A stretch of DNA of 64,000 nucleotides from Cryptosporidium bovis (Eukaryota > Apicomplexa > Conoidasida > Eucoccidiorida > Cryptosporidiidae). This document shows, one piece after another, positions 12,501 to 19,538 of this stretch. The first letter of the stretch is position 1. Each line of letters starts with the position of its first letter. Under the pieces are notes generated by a model. That model had not been told where the DNA came from and ran no database searches. It saw nothing but the letters and a program-made list of their open reading frames with translations. The position numbers and the translations under genes are program-made. The stretch spans positions 124,001-188,000 of the forward strand of contig VHIT02000053.1 of assembly GCA_009768925.2 (NCBI GenBank), given 5' to 3'.

Positions 12501-12740
12501 TTATATATAATCTATCTTATGGTTGAAATTAATAGGGAGACTATTGAATTTTGGCAATGGGTTCCTGACGTTTATGATATTCTCCCTATTTGTTCAAATT
12601 TACTTAGTTCAGTTGAAAATACCATGAGGCTCCTTCCCACTTTAACTTCTCCATTCAGTATTCTGAATATGCGGGTAACATACCCATTTTTTTTCATTTC
12701 AATCATATTATATCTCATTTCAATCAACATCTACATCTAA
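6588..12740 (+). CDS. Giant ankyrin-repeat, multi-spanning membrane protein (paralogue 1)
   Basis: The product is 2050 residues long. It starts with a hydrophobic segment (residues about 3-21, LLIIKCTFLLVNTVLKL) that looks like a signal peptide. Residues about 250-500 hold degenerate ankyrin repeats, the clearest being HTSLYYAVENNDLEMASML and ALMVAMRNHNGAMVGLIM. A conserved block near residue 565 contains FWWSAYYG and then CNPHK, also present in the next gene. A long charged, low-complexity middle follows. The C-terminal third has about eight hydrophobic helices (near residues 1317, 1430, 1455, 1597, 1680, 1930, 1960 and 2034) with long loops between them. Ankyrin repeats ahead of a helix bundle resemble TRP-type channels in layout only; I see no pore or TRP-box motif. 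The predicted signal peptide would place the ankyrin domain outside the cytosol, which is unusual. It is probably a lineage-specific surface or endomembrane protein. Function is unknown. Confidence 0.85.
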   Translation: MMNTILLIIKCTFLLVNTVLKLEVGIKIGVECSEIRGPVVNNKNIQVSYYLKKAGLDKVDIDEQTSEIISAQDISVYPELISGLIELPETSKSLLFSNSISNQEDFFENVIYVEKDEGLDYDEYQSGFGLNIEEVMVSKDEVILKDMEHDNNTDIKMSLANSKIENSVYPLYYKRYIPKISIEELLSYFIHPTLLIADFLDSDMDSELIMRILDSVFKPNQSEPENNNKNNTGENVNHYNFSTNKLKRKFLDRDNIYLIIKSLILRKKNGSLQILKKLIQYGLDINIFKKFPELFTLAVRNSNYSFVEFILDKIKYEQEGVESQKGDSLSQYSSLLSQPSPSLSSKSSFSSKNVEINSENVGVKLDECDIVNLVNTVDNYNHTSLYYAVENNDLEMASMLISKGACVNMWDPRTGSNALMVAMRNHNGAMVGLIMDNGGDPLRISPISGMDVMDIAIMDNDSRMIEKIVNHKNYDINTANNDLKTVIMEYAAFQDNKDVEFIDKILKKNFNKETFVKQLNDYEKEAKHILGIIKARLSDSILSRLLKIESKKKIAILCSIEDSDGRGAFWWSAYYGNLKQIQYILNFYSEAIRNRWVGYKSCNPHKEDKYGIYPLNLLVRKTSKFPKKLVIDILQFKDPKTNSSLMLQILSNSKQPMRALKDIFDILRDRFNISYSFFNIWSDDKLIIDPIYFAMCKQLSPNIIHFLLKIATKYADEIVGTTSIWKSKVIHSVHTFKNVKNVDISSIIQLQEGNFVHLEHEMDNILHSQLETNIAMGVRSKAFMSKSKSALKNEKLPILDTKSFFSNNESELKNMFDNKWRTNIIHAHHDSNDSKRPYRVSQDSIPFQINPPTLKSFFFTRRYTSVDNSSENIARSIIGRGPSHKLIDNIRTLVENAVGIGVKTCSCYHSDMDLASRSTYLNSKPFSLSDYSTVGANCVERRCRRDEGGGREMRNKIDGVNCIGDNDWYSFKQNAGYRNNNSCQTHQHDTEKRISNSVFSAIKEHLNLSKKFFGDGKSDNQYESESNNPSLVLNNKKNIFHYGEKNFIYPFGEASIDIIRHIVDLRPETIGEVLNRVDYGSFSDSDKILALLEALPRDFPPFDAHAFSPLQMAANYLYRYQQNREILIVLGALFSQRYIRLFSRDQITEALNTLALIEYWPNDIIELFGGIRFKKNGLNSAIYGFASNENGLRENEFGLSDRNNFQYENVGRADATFNDESEHEYGDRGKFRNNLKRREDIGGSGMRKSDNGLLGEEDQTLYGKGSYQNGEGFDIGGKIKNILGKNKLRSVKLEILDIIDDISGLPWDKRLTDSDVAFCILCIFTVILLLSIYFNSNINYYTVCNSMNNRILDISNKYNCELPLLEMGSNFVMDFGIVYMFNVPYASNGSTKNAIWNSIKACLLVNKLSDFPRKKYKGSNDSLYESFQFLIISFILKFSGALNVIKFISVVLFFTLVFLCGMYEEMAISLVFTVIAIAIYSIHGRKLDSNMYSQLNSCFKYSNNLLIPEIMMLYEQTNIQVIKYAKRAIALHFNLKRSSLAANSGLVDDSSKYISKLEFMNRHFCEENTYTEIPEIGFLEITKQNHNKIENANKCYRLLFIMHLICIVLSFFITFKLPLECMKNQTSNKINLSYDNLSDFQNILSAISTCRKLYQFQYSHLYQLTRFYPMLVSYLNFTAFLYYWQLFSMMASPIISLTLSLYHFKSLASIFNSALSTPINILLPNARASKMIISQSFSSKEPTYVCSATTDIKYNRSLSLNMANKNGIITSDGKRNSGASSFVINSIKPSASSCIIETEANFELDGIKRVVGGLDSSSFSLFNNHFSQNNDAFRSYCSQTQIEKQASNPELRLKGLLNSGIHIESNNIEHDYSEFNRTTYNADDENSEVSYYKVLEAQIYPFFIWADSRKNSHKICKYFWKPIDNFKDHLAIAMVMLTLFFYYVESTSSSIKDIRIWEVISPIILVLGLSLLYIIYLMVEINRETIEFWQWVPDVYDILPICSNLLSSVENTMRLLPTLTSPFSILNMRVTYPFFFISIILYLISINIYI

Positions 12741-13322
12741 CTGGATCATTTTCTGGAACAAATGGTAAATTTATACACTGGTTCACAGTGAAGAATCAGA
12801 CATTCCACTTCTATCTATTGCTTTAAGTATCTGCATTAAATACATAGTTATCATTTTTATACATCTTGTCTTATTATCTTGCTATCCATTTCGCTCCTTG
12901 TTTTCATAACCCTCAATTTCTTGACATTGTATCGGTTAATTTTAAATATATGCATTTTTTCAATTATTAGTGTTTTAACATTAACGCACTTTCCCGCCGA
13001 GTGTGCCGGTACCCACTGAAAAAAGGTAGTAATAACAAATGAATTCATAGAATTAATTTAAATATTTCGCATGGGTAAAAAAAGATTAACAAAAACAGTT
13101 AGTTTCTAGTGTGGAGTACCGGAAAGAATAGAGTTTTATTTTCTCTTTCAGAAAAGGTGCACATTTAAAGAGCAATAAAGTGTGAGAAACGGCTCATAAT
13201 TTTTAAATGTATAGGTTCTGGGTAGAATACGCCGTTATATGTTGAATTAAACTTAATTACACAGTTAGCACTGTAAATGTTTTACAACAAAAGACGAATA
13301 GTGCTTTTCAAGGAGAAGTCAA
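12741..13322. other. Intergenic region between the two ankyrin membrane genes
   Basis: No gene is seen here. There is a GC-richer spot at about 12990-13018 (CCCGCCGAGTGTGCCGGTAC) and a TACCGG at about 13117. It presumably holds the promoter of paralogue 2. A short minus-strand frame at 12857-13048 is not supported by anything. Confidence 0.45.
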
Positions 13323-16300
13323 ATGTTGGTTTCAAAGCTTACACGAAAATGGCTTATTATAGTTTTTGTTATATTCTTTGTAATTTGCGAGAGCAATACA
13401 AAAGTGAACAGAAGATACGGATATAAAGTTGGAGAAACAGCATCGATTAATTCATCTCAAATTTATTCAGTAGTAAGGTCAAAATTTGACTCTAATTCGA
13501 ATCAATCAAAGGTGATACTTACTAGATACTTTGGAGACAGGCTATCGGCACCAGTTCAGCTTTTAGAGTCAATAGTTACGAGAGATGTGGGTCGTTTTGT
13601 GAATATATCAAATTTCTTGGCAAAAATAGGATATAAATTTGGAAAGAGCAAACACTCTGAAACTGCATTAACTGCCGCATGTAAAATATCTGGTGAGGTT
13701 GGTTATTTCTTCGTATCTCATCTTCTTTCACTTGGAGCCTTTGTGGATACGTACAACGAATACGGTTACACTCCTTTGTTAATAGCATGTAAATATCAGC
13801 ATAAAGAAGTGATTAGATTGTTGATTGAAAAAGGTAAATCAAGAATAGATAACCCCGATTCAGATGGAAGAACACCTTTATTTTACGCAATTACTCAATT
13901 GAACATTAATTTGGTTAATTATTTGCTGAATAAGGGTGCCAATCCAAATTATAGAGACGTATTAGGAAATACGCCATTGATACATGCTGTGATGGTTAAC
14001 TTTAAAGACGCAATTGGTTCATTATTATCACATGGAGCGTTTCCATGGCTGAGAAACTATTCAGGATTCGACCCTGTTACACTAACTGTATTAGAAAATA
14101 GAGTTGACTTGCTTCCAATACTAATTAGTTCAAAAACATACTTTACTGAGGAGTCTAACATAAGAGCAAACACTCCTGAATATCATCATTCTGCAGCAAG
14201 GAGACTGTTGATTGGTATAAAACGATATATAAGAGAGCCTATATTGCTTGAGTTGTTGGAAATTGAGATATTTCTGGAGAATATACTAATATGTTCGGCC
14301 TCTGATCAAGAGGGTTTGACTATATTGTGGTGGGCATCGAAACTCCACTATCCTAGATTTATATTTAGACTTTTGGAGTTTTACACAAAAGCAGTAAATC
14401 TTCCAGAAGGCCATACCTGTAATCCCCACAAAATAGGAAATAACCAGATTCTACCTCTGGAGTTATTGATAACGCATATATATAATTTGGAGCCTCCATT
14501 TGGCTTCTCATTTAGAAGGAGATTTATGGATTTGTTGTTCAAGGGAAAAAACAAAGAAGCATTGAATATTCCAAATATTGATCTAATGAACATATTTGTC
14601 TTGTTATTTATGTTAGATCCCCATAACAATAGAACTTTTTTGATTCAGTCTCTCTATTTGAACATAAGTTTAGAAAGTTTGACTAAAATAATGTTCGGTA
14701 TACCCATGATATATATAGACTCAAATTTTCAAAGTGTTGCTCAAATGACGATTCTTATTAAAAATAGTGATTTTATGAGAAGATTTTACAAAATGATGAG
14801 AAACATAATATACAGACTTTTCAAATATAATGGCTCACCTCTTGAAAAAAATAAAACAAAATTGAGATACGTAAGACATTCGGAGAATCTTTTGAATGAG
14901 GAATCTTTGGATGAAGAACTTGACCAAGATGTATTGATTTTTACATCAAAGATAATATGCATGATCTATAGGAAGAGCAATAGACTCAAGATTGATGACT
15001 TTAATTTTATATATCATAAAAAAATACTCAATCCGATAATTTACCCTTTGCTGGTTACAGGAGAATCAAAGTCACTTGAAGAGTCTAATTCACTAAGCAT
15101 TAGCATACTTAGGGGAAATGTATTAATAGCAACTTTTTTTACTGATTTGTTCAGTCAATGTATAGAACAAATGGCCCTTCCAAGCCTGTTCAAGTACAAA
15201 GCCCTGTGTATAATTGCTTATAATGGGGCGATAAAACTTGCTTTAAAACAATATCAACCTTTGGATACTTCATCATATTTTCAAAAGGTAGTGGTGATTT
15301 CGTTATTTACACTAATAAGAAGTCGTCCAAGGTCTTTTGGCGAGATTTTATTGGATATTGATTATTGTAATCAGTCAGATGAGTCAATTGGTGTCAAGTT
15401 TTTGCAGTATATTATGTCGGGTTTTATTCCCAAAATTATGTACGCCAATAACTATATTGGAACTTACAATCACGTTAATATAGACAACAACTATAGACAG
15501 GTTAGTAGGAGGAATCAGTTTATTGACTCAGATCTCACAATCGAGCATCTTGAGGAAAAAATTACGTCTGATTCGTCAAAATATGACTATTTGCCGTTTA
15601 AATCTCTTAAATATAAATACAATCTTAAGGAAGATAATGAAAGTGTAGTTAGTGACAACGGTGGCAGAAATACCGGTAATGATACTATAGTTTCAAGACA
15701 GAACATATCTCCTTTGGAACTTTCAACAAAAATGCTATTAAACACAACTTGCGAGATGATAACTTCTAGATTTCCAGAAATAATGATGTACTCTAGTCAG
15801 GAGTTTCCTGATTTACAGATAAATGGTTGGGTCAAACCGAGTCACATTTCAAGAACTTTGGATATAATATTAAGTTCTGAAGCTAGGTTCGAGCACCTTC
15901 CATCAATGTTCACATTGTTTGTTCTTAAACTTCTTGGATTTTCTCCAAAGTTGTCAACTTTTGTGCTTAGAAAGTCTCAACTAAGCGATGACACTAAACC
16001 GTTTTACTTTTATAATATAAAAAGAACCTACATAGCTGAGTCAATATTGAGTCATTCCTTATTTAGATCAAGTAAATACATTAACTTCAAGATTGTGGCG
16101 ATAGTTACAATTACACTTGTTATTGGTGTCTTAATAATAATATTAATATTAATAATAAGTGAGACCCCAAGTTCATATAGTAGGAGTTATAAAAGGATCA
16201 TGGATGAAATTATTGAATACAGTAATTCAAGTGAATCAACTTCTCACTCTGAACAACCTACTTCTGAATATCCCAGTGAAACTGTAACTATTTCTAGTCT

Positions 16301-18407
16301 TCAATACGATTCTGAGAAAATGAAACTTAGGATAGTGTCAGAGGCCAAAACACCAACACCTACTTATAGAAATATAAACCAAGACAAAATTGGAAGACCG
16401 AGACTATCTTATTTTTCGAGATTTTGGAAGTCAGTGCTTGGAGTTTACTATATGGTATTAATAAGACTTTCGACAATATTCTGCTTAGACAGGCAAATAT
16501 CACTTACTTTTATATTTACAAATAATCTTCCAACAAAATCGAGAAGTTTTATTAGATCAGCTATATTTGGGATTAGATGCACTTTTTTTGGAAATGATGC
16601 CTTTGAAGCAATTTATTCAAAGGTATGCAATTTTATTGGTTTGGAGTACATAACAAACACGAGAAAACATTCAAAGTATCTTTTCATATTTGGATCATTA
16701 AGAGTATTATTATTTTCTTTTTCAACATATTGGTTGATTTCCTGTGGTAACTATGACATTCTAATACTTGTTGTGTATTTGACAGTATTTTCGATACTCT
16801 CAAATGCTTCACTTTCTTTAGGTAGTATTTCAAGTCAAGATAGAGACAAATTGTTTCATTTATTTATACCATCCAGCATTGATCTTCTAGAGAAAGCAAG
16901 ATTTAAGTCTGCTTTGAACCAAATAAATCGATTGAATTTTAACAATGATTTTGAAATTGGTCAAATAATAGGTTTCAGCAACAGTGATAATTCTGAAGGA
17001 AGCCCATCGACAAACATTTCACCTGATATGAATGACGGAATCACAAATATTCTGGACAAATACGCAGATTCTCTTTTAACTCCAAATTCTCATTTGATTC
17101 CAAGCAATCTTGCTATTCACTCATCTGTCCACTCTTCTAGAACGCCTAATTCAAACAATAGAGATGCAGTACAGCTCCCAAATACCTCATTCAAAGACGG
17201 TTTTTGGGACTCTAAGCTTCCGTGTCACAAGAATTGGGCATACAGGGACGTCTTTCATGAATACTATTCTGTGTGGGCAAGTTCGCAGTTTAATGAATCG
17301 AAAAATCACTCAAACACCTCCTTAAATACAGACAGCGGAAACTCTCCTGGAAGCAATTGCATGACCTCCCAAAATCCTTTCGATGCAATAAATTCATATA
17401 TGATAATAAATGATGATGGGAATCACTCAAAAAGCAATAATAGCAACAGCTATAACTATAGATACTTTAATCACAATTCAAATGAAACTTTTAATAACAG
17501 TCCTAAAAGTCAATATAATAACCACTATAATTTTTTTTCGGGAGATTCAACTCCTGTATTAAATTCAGCTCAGCATTGCAATAATATGAATCTACAGAAC
17601 ATTTCAATAGAGCATCACATACTCTCAATATGTCAGTATGAATTCATAAAACCTAATGAATGCAGAATTTGGTACACAATTCAGTGGGTTATTTGCATTT
17701 TTAATGTTTCCTTATTTTATATTTTGTCTATGACTTGCAATAAAAGGAATTTGTACTATAACTTTCTTCAATATTCTGGAAAATGGAGAAATTTTACTCA
17801 GGGAACCTTCAAACCCATTTTCTTTGAGGTAGTAACTAACACTCATCTTGCTACGTTAATTTGGACCTTCTCCAATCCTATTGGATTCCTTTGGTTAATA
17901 TTAATACAAAGATTTAAATTGTTTTTATACATAACAAACAGTTTGATTAAGAGAAAGAAACAGAGAAAATTAGCAACTTCGAATATAAGTGAAATACTCG
18001 TTTTGAGAGAACTGACTTTTTTTATAACTATGTGGAACTACACAATATCAAGAAACAATAACTATCTCCAACTTACTCTTTACAATAAACATTTTAAATT
18101 CATTTACTTTATCTCAATGTTCTTCTTAATGCTTCATTTTTTGATTATAAAAGATCAGATCTCACTTATTCCAAGATCTCAGTTCTTTTCAACTCTCTTA
18201 TCATTAATCATATCATTTGGAATATTACTCATTATCATTCTGATATTCATAATTCTCACAAACTTAATTTCAAGAAGCATTTCCTCCTCCATAAACTCTA
18301 TTTTAAATACCTACTATCACAATAAACAATTTCACTTTTTCTTAAAAAGAGAAATTGCAATCCTCTCTTCAAAGAGACACGATTCTCTTTTACATTTAGA
18401 CTATTAG
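13323..18407 (+). CDS. Giant ankyrin-repeat, multi-spanning membrane protein (paralogue 2)
   Basis: The product is 1694 residues long and follows its paralogue on the same strand after 582 bases. It starts with a good signal peptide (WLIIVFVIFFVICES, residues about 10-24). Ankyrin repeats at about residues 115-275 are clearer than in paralogue 1: YGYTPLLIACKYQHKEVIRL, GRTPLFYAITQLNINLVNYL and GNTPLIHAVMVNFKDAIGSL. The shared block with paralogue 1 comes next (near residue 325, EGLTILWWASKLHYPRF, then TCNPHK), and further on IRSRPRSFGEILLDIDY matches VDLRPETIGEVLNRVDY of paralogue 1. Hydrophobic helices lie near residues 921-945, 1118-1165 (two), 1448, 1509, 1591 and 1622-1650. Serine/asparagine-rich linkers separate them. 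The same order of parts in both proteins supports a tandem duplication that has diverged strongly. Location is probably a membrane of the secretory pathway or surface; biochemical role unknown. Confidence 0.87.
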   Translation: MLVSKLTRKWLIIVFVIFFVICESNTKVNRRYGYKVGETASINSSQIYSVVRSKFDSNSNQSKVILTRYFGDRLSAPVQLLESIVTRDVGRFVNISNFLAKIGYKFGKSKHSETALTAACKISGEVGYFFVSHLLSLGAFVDTYNEYGYTPLLIACKYQHKEVIRLLIEKGKSRIDNPDSDGRTPLFYAITQLNINLVNYLLNKGANPNYRDVLGNTPLIHAVMVNFKDAIGSLLSHGAFPWLRNYSGFDPVTLTVLENRVDLLPILISSKTYFTEESNIRANTPEYHHSAARRLLIGIKRYIREPILLELLEIEIFLENILICSASDQEGLTILWWASKLHYPRFIFRLLEFYTKAVNLPEGHTCNPHKIGNNQILPLELLITHIYNLEPPFGFSFRRRFMDLLFKGKNKEALNIPNIDLMNIFVLLFMLDPHNNRTFLIQSLYLNISLESLTKIMFGIPMIYIDSNFQSVAQMTILIKNSDFMRRFYKMMRNIIYRLFKYNGSPLEKNKTKLRYVRHSENLLNEESLDEELDQDVLIFTSKIICMIYRKSNRLKIDDFNFIYHKKILNPIIYPLLVTGESKSLEESNSLSISILRGNVLIATFFTDLFSQCIEQMALPSLFKYKALCIIAYNGAIKLALKQYQPLDTSSYFQKVVVISLFTLIRSRPRSFGEILLDIDYCNQSDESIGVKFLQYIMSGFIPKIMYANNYIGTYNHVNIDNNYRQVSRRNQFIDSDLTIEHLEEKITSDSSKYDYLPFKSLKYKYNLKEDNESVVSDNGGRNTGNDTIVSRQNISPLELSTKMLLNTTCEMITSRFPEIMMYSSQEFPDLQINGWVKPSHISRTLDIILSSEARFEHLPSMFTLFVLKLLGFSPKLSTFVLRKSQLSDDTKPFYFYNIKRTYIAESILSHSLFRSSKYINFKIVAIVTITLVIGVLIIILILIISETPSSYSRSYKRIMDEIIEYSNSSESTSHSEQPTSEYPSETVTISSLQYDSEKMKLRIVSEAKTPTPTYRNINQDKIGRPRLSYFSRFWKSVLGVYYMVLIRLSTIFCLDRQISLTFIFTNNLPTKSRSFIRSAIFGIRCTFFGNDAFEAIYSKVCNFIGLEYITNTRKHSKYLFIFGSLRVLLFSFSTYWLISCGNYDILILVVYLTVFSILSNASLSLGSISSQDRDKLFHLFIPSSIDLLEKARFKSALNQINRLNFNNDFEIGQIIGFSNSDNSEGSPSTNISPDMNDGITNILDKYADSLLTPNSHLIPSNLAIHSSVHSSRTPNSNNRDAVQLPNTSFKDGFWDSKLPCHKNWAYRDVFHEYYSVWASSQFNESKNHSNTSLNTDSGNSPGSNCMTSQNPFDAINSYMIINDDGNHSKSNNSNSYNYRYFNHNSNETFNNSPKSQYNNHYNFFSGDSTPVLNSAQHCNNMNLQNISIEHHILSICQYEFIKPNECRIWYTIQWVICIFNVSLFYILSMTCNKRNLYYNFLQYSGKWRNFTQGTFKPIFFEVVTNTHLATLIWTFSNPIGFLWLILIQRFKLFLYITNSLIKRKKQRKLATSNISEILVLRELTFFITMWNYTISRNNNYLQLTLYNKHFKFIYFISMFFLMLHFLIIKDQISLIPRSQFFSTLLSLIISFGILLIIILIFIILTNLISRSISSSINSILNTYYHNKQFHFFLKREIAILSSKRHDSLLHLDY

Positions 18408-18899
18408 TTTTTCACAAAAAAAGAAGCAAATTACTGTTTAAGGTATCTATTTATAATTAATAAATTTAGTTTACAATACTTTATTTCGTAATTATACTAA
18501 CTACTCACTCATTTCTTTCAACTCAACTTCCCTTCTATCCTCAAAGATGGTAATAAGACTAATAAGAAGGTGGCATCGGCATCAGAGCCACTAGTATCTC
18601 TCTTGTTGCTTTGTTAGTTTTCTCAATCCGGACCCCACACTGCAAAGGACACAAGTCAATATACACGAAAAAAAGTCGAAACATTGGTATTTTCTCCCTC
18701 CTCCCCACACATATTATGAAGAGTGCAATTAGAAAGAAGGTATACTAAATTTTATTTCCCAACTAAAAATCATTAATACACCATCATACCCGGCCATAAC
18801 TCACATACAAAAAGTTATCAAAAACAAATCGACAATGTCAGAGTACTTTTATGGTGTCCGCTCCTTACTAGTGTTCTATATTAATAGATGACTTTGTGA

Positions 18900-18907
18900 G
18901 CGCCAAA
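18900..18907 (-). promoter_or_regulatory. E2F/DP1-like site GCGCCAAA
   Basis: GCGCCAAA is the exact reverse complement of TTTGGCGC, the E2F consensus. It lies about 630 bases upstream of the AP2 start and 50 bases before the TGCATG cluster. It is a motif match only. Confidence 0.4.
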
Positions 18908-18958
18908 TATGATGCACATTTTTGCCACTTTACAAAATTTGTATGCAGTTCAGCGGCT

Positions 18959-19002
18959 TGCATGTGCTCCCGCCAATGCATGTAAATTAAAAGTTTTGCA
19001 TG
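18959..19002. promoter_or_regulatory. Cluster of three TGCATG motifs (ApiAP2-type sites)
   Basis: TGCATG occurs at 18959-18964, 18977-18982 and 18997-19002, spaced 18 and 20 bases apart, about two helical turns. TGCAT(G) is a known binding core of an ApiAP2 factor class in Cryptosporidium and Plasmodium. TGCATG is self-complementary, so orientation cannot be read. The cluster sits upstream of a gene that itself encodes an AP2-like protein. Confidence 0.5.
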
Positions 19003-19256
19003 TGGTCAGTATATCGGTGGCATTGTTTTTTCTTTTAAATAAGAGAATTGTTGAGAATTTGAGGTAGAGGAAGATAGGGAGATAAACAGCCTTATGATTT
19101 CTCCTCCTTGAAATTGACAGTATATAAGGATATCAGTTTGAAGGAATAAATTGTTTTTATTAGATGTGTAAATGACTAGTTCAAAAGAGTTACAGAAAGA
19201 TTTTGTTTTGATGGTAAAATAACAAAAAGATACCTATTAAGTTTATTATTGTTGGG

Positions 19257-19280
19257 TCAAATAGAGTCAACTCTATTTGA
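19257..19280. repeat. Near-perfect palindrome with 11-base arms
   Basis: TCAAATAGAGT (19257-19267) and ACTCTATTTGA (19270-19280) are exact reverse complements separated by two bases. It lies about 260 bases before the AP2 start codon and could be either an operator-like dimer site or a hairpin in the 5' UTR. Confidence 0.55.
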
Positions 19281-19538
19281 TTTTTGTTTTCAACAACCAA
19301 GTAAAAAAGAAGTCACATTGGTTCCTTTCTCCAGGCTGCTTAATAAAGTGGTGGTAAGCTTGAGAGGACGGGAGTACTTGTAACCACTAATTTGTTGGTG
19401 AAAATACGCAGCTATTGAATTAACAAATGCTCCTTGTCCGACTTTATTTTCTTGATATATTATGGAAATAAAGCCCAATAACTAAAGGTGAAATATCACT
19501 TCATGTTCCAAATTATAATTTAATAGCAGTGATAAATA

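Larger units (their letters stand above)
18408..19538. promoter_or_regulatory. Long promoter region of the ApiAP2 gene
   Basis: There are 1.1 kb without a convincing gene between the ankyrin gene and the AP2 gene. It contains an E2F-like site, a cluster of three TGCATG motifs and a near-perfect palindrome, each listed separately. A minus-strand 62-codon frame (19290-19478) is not supported. The element density is higher than in other gaps of this window. Confidence 0.55.
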
